Assembly: GCF_000719865.1 (NCBI RefSeq)
Contig: NZ_JOID01000023.1
Span: forward strand, 33,985-97,984
DNA from: Streptomyces albus subsp. albus
GTDB taxonomy: Bacteria; Actinomycetota; Actinomycetes; Streptomycetales; Streptomycetaceae
DNA length: 64,000 bases
Reading direction: 5' to 3'
The translations under genes were made by a program, and so were the position numbers. Shown here piece after piece: positions 23,824-32,830 of the stretch. How positions within the stretch are numbered: the first letter of the stretch is position 1; each line of letters opens with the position of its first letter. Below the pieces are notes generated by a model that saw only the letters and a program-made list of their open reading frames with translations, was not told the DNA's origin and did not search any database.

Positions 23824-25266
23824 TCAGCGCGGAAGCGCCCCGCCCAGCCGGGCACCGGCCTCCGGGGCGCCGAAGGCCGACGGCCCGAACGAGACGATCC
23901 CGGTCGTGGTCAGCGAGTCGGCGGCGCCGCGCAGCACCCACACCGCGCCCGAGTCCCGGAATGAACCGTCCTCCAGGGGCGCGCCGGCGGCCAGGTCGTC
24001 CCGGCCGTCGCCGTCGGTGTCCTGCAGGGCGAGGGCCGAGCCGAAGCGGTCCCCGGCCTCGGCGATCCCCGGCACGCCGGCCGTGTCCTGGTGGAAGGCG
24101 CGCGCGCCACTGCCGGAGAGCCCGCCCGTGCCGCCCTTGAGCAGGACGACGGCACCGGCGTCGGCGCCCGCGGGCAGATCCTCGTGCGGCACGCCGACGG
24201 CGATGTCCGCGCGCCCGTCGCCGGTGCCGTCCCCGGCGGCGAGGGCCGCGCCGAACTGGTCGCCCGCCTCACCGGCGCCCGGCACGCCCGCCGTGTCCTG
24301 GTCGATGACCGCCGTCCGGGTGCCGGGGCCGTCCGCCGTGCCGTACACGACCTTGAGCGACCCCTCGTCGTACGGCAGGTCCTCGTTGACGCCGCCGGGC
24401 ACCATCCGCATCACCAGGTCCCCGTACCCGTCGCCGTCCACGTCACCGATCACCGCTGTGGCGCCGCGGCCGGGGGAGGCGCTGCCGCGGGCGAGGCCGG
24501 TGGCGGTGCCGCGCCAGAAGATGGCCGGTTCGGTCATCTCCTCGAAGTCGTGCAGACTGACGAGGTCGTCCCGGCCGTCACCGGTGACGTCGCCCGCGAC
24601 GAGGTCCCGGGGCTCGAACACCCGGCCGGTGGGCACGTCCGCCGTGCGGGCCGGGGCACCGGCGCGCGTGAACGGGCCGTAGAGGATGCGCAGGTCGCCC
24701 CATTCCTCGGAGAGCGAGCTGACGCCGACCAGGTCGGCGTGCCCGTCGCCGTTGAAGTCCCCGCCGGTCAGGCTGTCGCCGTTCGTTCCGGCGGAGACGG
24801 GCAGCACGGTGCCGCCGTCCAGGCCGAACCGGGAGCCCCACAGGACGGTGACGGACGAGGTTCCCGGGGTCTCCACGGCGAGGTCGGTGTAGCCGTCGCC
24901 GTCGAGGTCGCGGGCGACCGTGCGGTGGCCGAACCGGCCGCCGGCGGCCGGCGAGCCGGGGACCCCGGCCGTGGCCTGGCTGATGACGTGCCGCCGTTCG
25001 GTCTCCACACCGCCGGAGGAGCTGTACACCACGACGACGTACCCGGCCTCCGCCAGGCCGCCGATGGTGCCGCCGGGAGCCGAGGAGGCGACGTCGGCGT
25101 GGCCGTCCCCGTCGAAGTCGGGCTGCGGCGCGAGCCCGGCCGGGCGGGCGGCCGGCGCGCTCTCCCCGGCGTTCGCGGGGAGTGCCAGAAGGGACGGCGC
25201 GGCGGTGGCGAGGGCGGCCACGACCGCGCAGCGCGCGACGAGGGACGGGCGGATACGGCGACGCAC
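23824..25266 (-). CDS. Secreted FG-GAP repeat protein
   Basis: 480-residue exported protein with a signal peptide (about residues 1-33, cleavage near ANA-GE) and six or seven FG-GAP/VCBS repeats resembling an integrin-alpha beta-propeller. Each repeat carries a Ca2+-binding DxDGDG-type loop (DFDGDGHADV, DLDGDGYTDL, DFNGDGHADL, DVDGDGYGDL, DTDGDGRDDL) and the phrase DTAGVPGxAEAGDxFG. Such proteins are extracellular and may bind carbohydrate or protein; no enzymatic residues can be assigned. GTG 25266 follows GGAGG. The 3' end overlaps a repeat element, so the last residues may be recent. A perfect 13-bp inverted repeat lies 42 bp upstream. Confidence 0.9.
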   Translation of the reverse strand: MRRRIRPSLVARCAVVAALATAAPSLLALPANAGESAPAARPAGLAPQPDFDGDGHADVASSAPGGTIGGLAEAGYVVVVYSSSGGVETERRHVISQATAGVPGSPAAGGRFGHRTVARDLDGDGYTDLAVETPGTSSVTVLWGSRFGLDGGTVLPVSAGTNGDSLTGGDFNGDGHADLVGVSSLSEEWGDLRILYGPFTRAGAPARTADVPTGRVFEPRDLVAGDVTGDGRDDLVSLHDFEEMTEPAIFWRGTATGLARGSASPGRGATAVIGDVDGDGYGDLVMRMVPGGVNEDLPYDEGSLKVVYGTADGPGTRTAVIDQDTAGVPGAGEAGDQFGAALAAGDGTGDGRADIAVGVPHEDLPAGADAGAVVLLKGGTGGLSGSGARAFHQDTAGVPGIAEAGDRFGSALALQDTDGDGRDDLAAGAPLEDGSFRDSGAVWVLRGAADSLTTTGIVSFGPSAFGAPEAGARLGGALPR

Positions 25267-25308
25267 AGAGGGCCTCCACGGGAGTCGTCACGGGAACGGA
25301 GCGCCGTG

Positions 25309-25347
25309 TGTTCACCGGGCCGCAAGCGTGTGTTGGCCCGGTGAACA
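25309..25347. promoter_or_regulatory. Perfect 13-bp inverted repeat upstream of FG-GAP gene
   Basis: Arms TGTTCACCGGGCC and GGCCCGGTGAACA with a 13-base loop, 42 bp before the GTG start. It could be an operator or a leader hairpin limiting translation; it is too far upstream to be a terminator of any seen gene. Confidence 0.6.
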
Positions 25348-25379
25348 TGTCCGGCACATCTCTGACGACGACGGGACGG

Positions 25380-25413
25380 GCTGAAAGGTTGCGGTGCCAT
25401 GTCACCGTTCAGC
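25380..25413. repeat. 34-nt hairpin repeat, copy 1
   Basis: GCTGAA...TTCAGC closes a hairpin containing ATGTCACC. About 40 bases match copy 2 at 25478, but the third stem pair is T-A here and C-G there, so the stem is preserved by a paired change. Confidence 0.65.
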
Positions 25414-25477
25414 ACGCCCCGGAGGTGCCCGAACTGACCTCTTCCGTAAGGCAGTTGATGCGGCGACGGCGGGACGC

Positions 25478-25511
25478 GCCGAACGGTTGCGGTGTCATGT
25501 CACCGTTCGGC
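25478..25511. repeat. 34-nt hairpin repeat, copy 2
   Basis: Perfect 10-bp stem GCCGAACGGT / ACCGTTCGGC around a 14-base loop. It is in direct orientation 98 bp after copy 1, and the homology extends into flanking GGGAC and ACGCCCCGG on both sides. Confidence 0.65.
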
Positions 25512-25587
25512 ACGCCCCGGTAGCAGTTCCGGCCGGTTCTCCCGTACGGGAGCCGGGCGGATGCGTCCCGTACGGAGCCGGGCGGAC

Positions 25588-27732
25588 TCAGCCCCCGGCG
25601 CCGGACCGGGCACCCGCGTCGCCGGGGCTCCGGTCGGCGGCCGCCGGATCGTGGCGCAGCGCGCTGGGCCACCACACCGCCGGCCCGATGTCCCGGGTGA
25701 GCGCCGGCACCAGCAGCGACCGCACCACCAGGGTGTCCAGCAGCACGCCGAAGGCCACGATGAACGCGATCTGGACGAGGAACGCCAGCGGGATGACGAC
25801 CAGCGCGGCGAACGTCGCCGCCAGCACCACCCCGGCCGAGGTGATCACGCCGCCGGTCGCCGTCAGCCCCTTGAGGACGCCCAGCCGGGTGCCCCGGAGC
25901 TGCGCCTCCTCCCGGACCCGCGTCATCAGGAAGATGTTGTAGTCCACCCCCAGGGCCACCAGGAAGACGAACCCGTACAGCGGCACGGACGGATCGACCC
26001 CGCCGAAACCGAAGACGTGCTCGAAGACGAGCGTGGCGACCCCGATCGTCGCCCCGTAGTTGAGGGCGACGGTGAGCACCAGCAGCACCGGCAGCAGCAG
26101 CGAGCGCAGCAGCGCCACCAGGATCACCAGGATGATGGCCAGCACCACCGGGACGATCACCTTCAGGTCGCGCTGCGCGGTGGTCTGGGTGTCGTACTGC
26201 TGCGCGGTGTAGCCGCCGACGAGGGCGTCCGCGCCGGGCACCTCGTGCACCGCGTCCCGGAGCCGCTGCACGGTCGCCCGGGCGGCGTTGCTGTCGGCGT
26301 CGTCCTCCAGCACGGCGTCGATCCGCACCCGTCCGTCCACGACCAGGGGCTCGCCCCCGCCGGGCCGCCCGGACTCGGTGACGGGCGCGGCCGCGGAGAC
26401 GCCGTCCGTGCCGTTCGCGGCCCGCGTCACCTCCCGGACGCGGTCGGCGTCGGCGATGACGACCGCCGGATTGCCCGTGCCGCCGGGGAAGTGCTCGCTC
26501 AGCGTGCGCTGCGCGGCGACCGACGGCGCGTCGTTGACGAAGATCTCGCTCAGCGGCACCCCCTCCGACTTCAGCTGCGGCGCGAAGACGGCGAACAGGG
26601 CGAGCACCGCGAGGGTCACGGCCCAGATCTTCCGCGGCGCCCGGTCCACCCAGGCGGCGACCCGGGCCCAGATGCTGCCGCCCCGCGCCTCCGGGTGCTC
26701 CGGGTCCGCCACGGGCTTGGGACGGGCCGGCCAGTACGCGGCCCGGCCGAGGAGCAGCAGGGCGGCGGGCAGGAAGGTCAGCGCGGCGAGGACGGAGCAG
26801 ACGATGCCGATGGCGCCGACCGGGCCGAGCGCCTTGTTGTTCGCCAGATCGCTGAGCAGCAGGGCGAGCAGGCCCAGCGCCACGGTGGCGGCGCTGGCCG
26901 TGATCGCCCCGGCGGACCGGCGCACGGCGGCGCGCATGGCGTCGAACCGCTGTTCCTTCAGGGGCAGTTCCTCGCGGAAGCGGGCGGAGAGCAGCAGGGC
27001 GTAGTCGGTGGCCGCGCCGATGACGAGGATGAAGAGGATGCCCTGCACCTGCCCGTCCACCCGCACCACATCGCGCTCGGCGAGGGCGTAGACGATGCCG
27101 GTGGCCAGCGACAGCGCGAAGACCGCGCTGAGGATGATGACGAGCGGCAGCAGCACACTCCGGTAGACCAGCAGCAGGATCAGCAGCACCACGCTGAGCG
27201 CCACCCCGAGCAGCAGTCCGTCGACGCCGGCGAAGGCCTCGGAGAGGTCGTTCTGGGTGGCGGCGGGACCGGCGATCCGTACCGACGTCCCGTCAACCCG
27301 CTCGGCCGCCTTCTCGATGCGGTCCAGGGCGGCGCCGGTCTCATCGCCCAGGTCGTCGCGGAGCTGGACCACGCCCTGCAGCGCCAGGCCGTCCTCCGAG
27401 GGCAGGGCGGGGGAGACCCTGCCCGTGACACCGGGGCTGTCGGAGAGCGAGGCCAGCGCGCCGGTGGCCGCCTCCCGCTGACCGCCCGTGATCTTCCCCT
27501 CGTCGGCGGTCCAGACGACGATCGCGGGCAGCGTCTCGCTCTGCCGGAACGCCTTCTGAGCATCGATCACCTTCGTCGACTCGGCGCTCTCGGGGAGGAA
27601 GGCCGACTGGTCGTTGGTGGCGATCTCGCTGAGCTTCCCGGCGTACGGCCCCAGGGCCCCGCCGATCCCCAGCCAGACGACGAGCAGCAGGGCGGGTACG
27701 AGCCAGCGGGCGGCTCGCGGTGTGGACGGCAT
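25588..27732 (-). CDS. MMPL-family (RND) transporter
   Basis: 714-residue inner-membrane protein with the two-fold MMPL layout: one N-terminal helix (WLVPALLLVVWLGIG), a large extracytoplasmic loop, five helices, a second loop and five more helices. The conserved GxxxD(Y) proton-relay motifs are visible as GAATDYALLL and, in the second half, GVDYNIFLM. MMPL proteins export lipids, siderophores or drugs with proton motive force; substrate is unknown. Start ATG 27732 is preceded by GAGGGAG; longer in-frame starts at 27771 and 27834 are less supported. It is transcribed alone, convergent with nothing nearby; no TetR or MarR gene is adjacent. Confidence 0.92.
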   Translation of the reverse strand: MPSTPRAARWLVPALLLVVWLGIGGALGPYAGKLSEIATNDQSAFLPESAESTKVIDAQKAFRQSETLPAIVVWTADEGKITGGQREAATGALASLSDSPGVTGRVSPALPSEDGLALQGVVQLRDDLGDETGAALDRIEKAAERVDGTSVRIAGPAATQNDLSEAFAGVDGLLLGVALSVVLLILLLVYRSVLLPLVIILSAVFALSLATGIVYALAERDVVRVDGQVQGILFILVIGAATDYALLLSARFREELPLKEQRFDAMRAAVRRSAGAITASAATVALGLLALLLSDLANNKALGPVGAIGIVCSVLAALTFLPAALLLLGRAAYWPARPKPVADPEHPEARGGSIWARVAAWVDRAPRKIWAVTLAVLALFAVFAPQLKSEGVPLSEIFVNDAPSVAAQRTLSEHFPGGTGNPAVVIADADRVREVTRAANGTDGVSAAAPVTESGRPGGGEPLVVDGRVRIDAVLEDDADSNAARATVQRLRDAVHEVPGADALVGGYTAQQYDTQTTAQRDLKVIVPVVLAIILVILVALLRSLLLPVLLVLTVALNYGATIGVATLVFEHVFGFGGVDPSVPLYGFVFLVALGVDYNIFLMTRVREEAQLRGTRLGVLKGLTATGGVITSAGVVLAATFAALVVIPLAFLVQIAFIVAFGVLLDTLVVRSLLVPALTRDIGPAVWWPSALRHDPAAADRSPGDAGARSGAGG

Positions 27733-27949
27733 CGGTCTCCCTCGGAGAGATCGTTCGGAACGCATCGCCATTCTCGTGCCCCCGATCCTCCCGGGAGTGC
27801 ACGACGCCCCCCATTCGTGATCAGCCGTCCGCACGGATGCGGGCGGGGCGGCCCGGCCGCGGCGGGGGCCGTACGGGCCGCGGGCCGCCCGTACCAGCCG
27901 CGGCGGCCGGGTGCGGGTGCGGGTGCCCAGCGGGCCTGGAGCCTCGCCA

Positions 27950-27975
27950 CCCTCCGGCGCACTCGCGTCGGAGGG
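27950..27975 (-). terminator. Stem-loop after ABC permease gene
   Basis: CCCTCCG and CGGAGGG form a 7-bp stem with a 12-base loop directly after the permease stop codon (TAG at 27976-27978, minus strand). Confidence 0.5.
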
Positions 27976-30432
27976 CTAATCCCGTACGCCCGCCTGCTCG
28001 ACCGCCGTCCGGCGCAGGGAGAGGCCGGCCGGGGCCACCGCCGAAACCACGGCGAGCACCGCGCAGGCACCCACGACCGTACCGAGCGCCGTCCACGGAA
28101 CCACGATCGGGGTCCACACCGAGAGCAGACACAGCGCGCTCCACATGCCCAGCAGATTGAGCCCGGCGACCAGCGCTCCCAGCACCCCGCCGACCACGAC
28201 GACCATCAGCGCCTCGGCACCCACCAACCGCAGCACCTGCCACCGGGTGGCTCCGGTCAGCCGCAGCACGGACAGCTCGCGCGTCCGGTCGGAGGTCGCC
28301 ATGACCATCGTGTTGGCCAGCGAGATGCCGGTGTAGACGAGGGCGATCCCGAGGACCAGGAAGAAGCCCATCCGGGTCGTCCGGTTGCTCTCGGGGTACG
28401 TCGCCCGCACCCATGCGTCCCCGGCGAGGACCTCCCCGCCCGACACCCGCACCGCCTGACGCAGGCCGGCGGCCACGGTGCCCGAGCCGGCACCTTTCGC
28501 GAGGTGTACGTCGACCTGGTCGACGGGCGCCGCGGGGGCGTTGCGCGGGGTGACGTAGACGCCGTTGTTGCCGGTGCCGGTGGTCATGACCGCGGCGATC
28601 CTCAGGGACGTCCTCGTGCCGTCGCCGAGCCACACGTCAACCCGCTCGCCCACGGTGTGCTTCTCCCACTCCTCGTTGACGATGATCGAGTCATCGTCCA
28701 GATCGCTCACCTTCCCCGCCGCCAGCGGGAGACGGGCTGTCGCCGCGAGCCCTTGGGGATCGACGGCCCTGGCATCGGACCTGATGAGCGACGTGCCCTC
28801 CTCCAGTGCGTACACGGCGCTGGACGCGGTCGCGGAGAGCTCGGCCCCGGGCACGGCGTCCAGCCGCTGGAGCGTCGCCCTGTCGAAGCCGGCATCGCCC
28901 GCCGGGCTGACGACGAAGTCGGCGGTCGTCCGCTCACGGATCTCGGTGGCCTTCGCCTCGTTGAGCGTGGCCGTGGCGCCCAGCAGTGATCCCGCCAGCG
29001 CGACCGTGACCAGGACGGGGGCGGCGACGGCGGCCGTGCGGCGGACCCCGGTGGCGGCGTTCTCCCGCGCCAGCATGCCCACGGCGCCCGGCAGCCGGGC
29101 CGGCAGCCAGGCGAGCAGCCGGACCAGTGGCCGCACCAGCACTGGTGCGAGGAGCGCGACCGCGGTGATGAGCAGCATGGGCCGGCTCACATAGGTCTTG
29201 CGCCGCAGCAGGTCGCCCGGGTCCGTCACCAGGGCCAGGACCAGCGTTACCGCGGCGGTGACGAGCAGGGCCGCGCCGAACAGCCGACGGCCCCATGTCA
29301 TCGTCCGGGTGTCCACGGACGCCTCGCGCAGCGCCTCGGTGGGACCCGTGCGCCCCGCTCGCCACGAGGCGGCCAGAACGCCGCACAGTGCCACGAACAG
29401 ACCTGTCCCGAACGCCACGTGGTACGGCCAGGTGTAGTCGCCGATGGTGAACCAGCGCGGCGCGAGGCTCTCTTCGACCGCCCACGAGGCGAGCTTCGGC
29501 GCCCCGTGGTATCCGAGCACGCAGCCGGCGGCCGAGGCGAGCACACCGACCGCGAGCGCCTCGTGGACGACCATGCGGCGGATCTGCCCCGGGGTCGCCC
29601 CGGCGATCCGCAGCAGCCCGAACTCGCGGCGCCGCTGGGCCACCGCGAACGCGAAGGTCGAGGCCACCACGAACACCGATACGAACCCGGTGACGCCACC
29701 GGCCGTGCCGAACATGGCGTTCATCGCGGTGAGGGCCTCGCTGTCCCGGTCGGGGTCGGCGTCGGCGTACCGGCGCGCGTCCCCGGTGAGGACCTGGACG
29801 CCCTCGCTGCCGCGCACCGCCTCGCGCACGGCCGCCGCATCGGCGTCGACCACGAGCTGAAGGCTGCGCGGCGACAGTTCGGCGGCGCGGGTGTCGGTGT
29901 AGAAGATGGCGTTCTCGAAGCCGAGGCCGGCCACGGTGCCGACGACGCGCACCGTGCCGCCGCCGGTCCGCACCTGTGTGCCCGGACGGGCCCAGTCGCC
30001 GCTGATCACCGCCTCGTCCCCGGTCTCGGGCGCGCGTCCCGCGGCGAGCTCGTACGGCGCGAAGGCCGCAGTGGACCAGGGATGGCCCACCAGATCGGCG
30101 GGCCCGCCCTCGGCCCGCACGGCGAACGACCGGTCCTCGACGACTGTCCCCAGGTCCCGCAGCTTCGCCACCGCGTCGCCGGGCACGGAACGTGGATGCG
30201 CGAGCTTCCGGGAGCGGTCGCCGGCCGGGGTGGGCACCACGAGGGTGTCCTGGCCCTTGACGACGACCGGCGCGGCGGCGAACCGCTCCGGCCCTCGGTC
30301 GGGTGCGTCCAGCGAGGACGCCAGAGCCAGCCCCATGACGGCGATCAGCGCCACACCGAGGGACAGGGCGACGAAACTGCCGGCGAAGGTGACCCAGCGA
30401 GTGCGCAGGGTGCGCAGGGCGGTGCTCAGCAC
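27976..30432 (-). CDS. FtsX/MacB-type ABC transporter permease
   Basis: 818-residue membrane protein of the duplicated FtsX type: an N-terminal helix (residues about 15-38), a large extracytoplasmic domain, three helices with an FtsX signature (VASTFAFAVAQRRREFGLLRIAG), then a second half repeating this (ANTMVMATSDRTRELSVLRLTG). Such permeases pair with a MacB-like ATPase and move peptides, lipoproteins or antibiotics rather than import solutes. The start overlaps the ATPase gene by 7 bases, so they are translated together. Divergent from a two-component system that probably senses its substrate. Confidence 0.92.
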   Translation of the reverse strand: MLSTALRTLRTRWVTFAGSFVALSLGVALIAVMGLALASSLDAPDRGPERFAAAPVVVKGQDTLVVPTPAGDRSRKLAHPRSVPGDAVAKLRDLGTVVEDRSFAVRAEGGPADLVGHPWSTAAFAPYELAAGRAPETGDEAVISGDWARPGTQVRTGGGTVRVVGTVAGLGFENAIFYTDTRAAELSPRSLQLVVDADAAAVREAVRGSEGVQVLTGDARRYADADPDRDSEALTAMNAMFGTAGGVTGFVSVFVVASTFAFAVAQRRREFGLLRIAGATPGQIRRMVVHEALAVGVLASAAGCVLGYHGAPKLASWAVEESLAPRWFTIGDYTWPYHVAFGTGLFVALCGVLAASWRAGRTGPTEALREASVDTRTMTWGRRLFGAALLVTAAVTLVLALVTDPGDLLRRKTYVSRPMLLITAVALLAPVLVRPLVRLLAWLPARLPGAVGMLARENAATGVRRTAAVAAPVLVTVALAGSLLGATATLNEAKATEIRERTTADFVVSPAGDAGFDRATLQRLDAVPGAELSATASSAVYALEEGTSLIRSDARAVDPQGLAATARLPLAAGKVSDLDDDSIIVNEEWEKHTVGERVDVWLGDGTRTSLRIAAVMTTGTGNNGVYVTPRNAPAAPVDQVDVHLAKGAGSGTVAAGLRQAVRVSGGEVLAGDAWVRATYPESNRTTRMGFFLVLGIALVYTGISLANTMVMATSDRTRELSVLRLTGATRWQVLRLVGAEALMVVVVGGVLGALVAGLNLLGMWSALCLLSVWTPIVVPWTALGTVVGACAVLAVVSAVAPAGLSLRRTAVEQAGVRD

Positions 30433-31163
30433 GGCACGGCCTCGACCCTGGTCATCCGCGCCGAGATGCCCTCCGCGGAGGCGCCGGTCAGCTCGCCGTT
30501 GACACGGCCGTCGACGAGGAAGACGACGCGATCGGCGTAGGAGGCCGCGACGGGGTCGTGGGTGACCATGATGATCGTCCGGCCGTCCCGGTCGACCATG
30601 CGGCGCAGCAGGGTCAGCACCTCGCGGCCGGTCCGCGAGTCGAGCGCGCCGGTCGGCTCGTCGCCGAACAGCACTTCCGGACGGGTGATCAGCGCTCGGG
30701 CCAGTGCGACCCGCTGCTGCTGGCCTCCGGACATCTCCGTCGGCCGGTGCCGCGCCCGGTCACCGAGTCCGACCTGTTCGAGCACCCCGCGCACACGGGC
30801 TTTCCCGGGACGGTGGCCGGCCAGCCGCAGCGGCAGGGCGACGTTCTGTTCGGCGGTCAGCGAGGACAGCAGGTTGAACGACTGGAACACAAAGCCGATG
30901 CGCTCGCGACGCAGCAGGGTCAGTCCGGTCTCGCTCAGCTCGCTCAGGTCGGTCCCGCCCACGGTGACCGAGCCCGAAGTGGGCCGCTCCAGACCCGCCG
31001 CGCACTGCAGCAGGGTCGACTTGCCGGAGCCGGACGGACCCATGACGGCGGTGAACGTCCCCTCCGGGGAAGCGAACGACACCTCGTCGAGAGCGGTGAC
31101 GGCGGCGCTGCCCGAGCCGTAACGCCGGGTTACGGAGCACAGGCGGATCGCGTCGTTGGTCAT
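30426..31163 (-). CDS. MacB-type ABC transporter ATP-binding protein
   Basis: 245-residue ATPase. Walker A GPSGSGKST (about residues 42-50), Q-loop QSFN, signature MSGGQQQRVALARAL, Walker B VLFGDEP and the switch His MVTHDP are all present, as in MacB/LolD exporters. The ATG at 31163 opens a two-gene operon with the overlapping permease. The 368-bp gap to the divergent kinase gene holds two related dyad elements that could be response-regulator sites. Confidence 0.95.
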   Translation of the reverse strand: MTNDAIRLCSVTRRYGSGSAAVTALDEVSFASPEGTFTAVMGPSGSGKSTLLQCAAGLERPTSGSVTVGGTDLSELSETGLTLLRRERIGFVFQSFNLLSSLTAEQNVALPLRLAGHRPGKARVRGVLEQVGLGDRARHRPTEMSGGQQQRVALARALITRPEVLFGDEPTGALDSRTGREVLTLLRRMVDRDGRTIIMVTHDPVAASYADRVVFLVDGRVNGELTGASAEGISARMTRVEAVPC

Positions 31164-31318
31164 GCGTTTCCCCTCATGTCGCTGTCGTTCCTGCCATCCC
31201 CGGCAGCCGCTCAGCCGGCCAAGCCGCCTTCGGACACCGCCGTCTCCGTCGTGTCGGCGGTGTCTCCACGAAACCGTGACGGCGCCTCACGGCGCAGTGG
31301 GGCAGGGACGAGACTTGA

Positions 31319-31336
31319 GGTAAGGCCAGACCTATC
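31319..31336. promoter_or_regulatory. Candidate response-regulator site, ABC side
   Basis: GGTAAGGCCAGACCTATC, a loose dyad matching 13 of 18 positions with the site centred at 31463. It lies 156 bp upstream of the ABC ATPase start. Confidence 0.4.
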
Positions 31337-31449
31337 CTGCGGCCTCGGCCCCGCTCACCCCGGGCCGCGGTCGCCCGGGTGCCGTACGACGGCCTGCGGG
31401 GGAGAGCGGCAGGGGCCCGTATCTCCTCGCCCCGCCGGGGCAGGGCCTG

Positions 31450-31477
31450 CCGGGGGTAGGTCCGGCCCTACCCCCGG
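31450..31477. promoter_or_regulatory. Perfect 11-bp inverted repeat before kinase gene
   Basis: CCGGGGGTAGG and CCTACCCCCGG around TCCGGC, 54 bp before the kinase ATG, in the divergent spacer with the ABC operon. It is a good candidate operator for the encoded NarL-type regulator. Confidence 0.55.
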
Positions 31478-31531
31478 CCCGGGCCCTGGACCGATGGCGC
31501 CGGGCCGGTTCCCGCTCCTACGGTGCTCCCC

Positions 31532-32830
31532 ATGCGTCCTCGGAATGTGTGGCAGGCCATGTCCCGGCCGGGCTTCCTGCTGTCGGCGTGGCCCTGGCGT
31601 TCCGTCGCCTATCTGCTCACCGGAGCGGCGGCCGGTGCCACCGCCCTGGTGGGGGTCGTGACGGTGGCGGCGTTCGCCGGGGCGCTCGCCATCACGGTGG
31701 TGGGACTTCCCCTGCTCGTGGTGGTCGCGCTGACCGGAATTCCGGTGGCCTGGGTGGAGCGGCGCAGGCTGAGCCTGATCGACTGTGATCCGGCACCCGG
31801 ACGGCACCGGGGGCCGGTCGCGCCGGGCCTGTGGGCCTGGCTGACCACCCGGCTGCGCGAACAGGCGACGTGGCGGGAGCTCGGGTTCGTGCTGCTGTTC
31901 GCCGGGCTGCTGTGGCCGGTTGACGCCTTGGTGCTCACGGCGGCCCTTCTCTTCCCCCTGGCTATGGTCGCCACCCCGCTGCTGATGGCCACGGTCGGCG
32001 ACGGCCAGGAGACCAAGGTGCTCAAATTGTGGACGATCACCACGTGGCCCACCGCGTACGGCGTCGCCCTGCTGGGCCTGGTCCTCATGGGCCTGTGCGC
32101 TTACGCGCTCGGCGTCGCGGCGGGTGCCCGTGCCGGGCTGACCCGGCTGCTGATCACCTCCCACGAGGGCGAACTCGACGCAAGGGTGACCGAGTTGACC
32201 CGGTCCCGCTCCCGGTTGGTGCACGCCTTCGAAGCGGAGCGGCGCCGCATCGAACGCGATCTGCACGACGGCGCGCAACAGCGGCTGGTGGCCCTGACGA
32301 TGGCCCTGGGCCTGGCACGGCTGGACGCACCGCCCGGTCAGTTCGCCGACCACCTCGCCAAGGCCCATGAGGAGGCGGACAAGGCTCTCGCGGAGTTGCG
32401 CGAGCTCATCCACGGCATCCATCCCAGGGTCCTCGCGGACTACGGTCTGGAAGCCGCGGTCGCCGACGCCGCGGACCGCTCCGCGATCCCCGTCGACATC
32501 GACCTCGAACTGCCGGGCCGACTGCCCTCAGCGGTCGAATCCGCGGCGTACTTCGCGGTCTGCGAAGCGCTCGCCAACGTCGCCAAGCACAGCGGCGCCG
32601 GCCGTGCGCAGGTGAGCGGATGTCACCGAGACGGCCGCCTGTTCCTCCAGGTGCGCGACGACGGCACAGGCGGCGCCGATGCCTCGCTGGGCAGCGGGCT
32701 CACCGGCCTCGCGGACCGGGTGTCCGTCCTGGATGGCAGACTTGCCCTGGCCAGCCCGCCGGGGGGACCGACGCTGTTACTTGTGGAGTTTCCTTGCGAG
32801 TTGACCGAGGGAGACCATCGCTCCGCGTAG
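31532..32830 (+). CDS. Sensor histidine kinase (NarL-type two-component system)
   Basis: 432-residue membrane kinase. An N-terminal sensor with four helices (about residues 25-60, 110-150 and 165-195, no large extracellular loop) is followed by a HisKA_3 helix with the phospho-acceptor motif ERDLHDGAQQR and an ATPase domain (N-box CEALANVAKHSG, G-box GSGLTGLADRV). The small sensor suggests detection inside the membrane, as in LiaS/VraS-like antibiotic-stress kinases. ATG 31532 lacks a ribosome-binding site, but a TACGGT box ends 7 bases upstream, so a leaderless transcript is possible. The end overlaps the response regulator. It is divergent from the MacB/FtsX exporter, its likely target. Confidence 0.93.
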   Translation: MRPRNVWQAMSRPGFLLSAWPWRSVAYLLTGAAAGATALVGVVTVAAFAGALAITVVGLPLLVVVALTGIPVAWVERRRLSLIDCDPAPGRHRGPVAPGLWAWLTTRLREQATWRELGFVLLFAGLLWPVDALVLTAALLFPLAMVATPLLMATVGDGQETKVLKLWTITTWPTAYGVALLGLVLMGLCAYALGVAAGARAGLTRLLITSHEGELDARVTELTRSRSRLVHAFEAERRRIERDLHDGAQQRLVALTMALGLARLDAPPGQFADHLAKAHEEADKALAELRELIHGIHPRVLADYGLEAAVADAADRSAIPVDIDLELPGRLPSAVESAAYFAVCEALANVAKHSGAGRAQVSGCHRDGRLFLQVRDDGTGGADASLGSGLTGLADRVSVLDGRLALASPPGGPTLLLVEFPCELTEGDHRSA

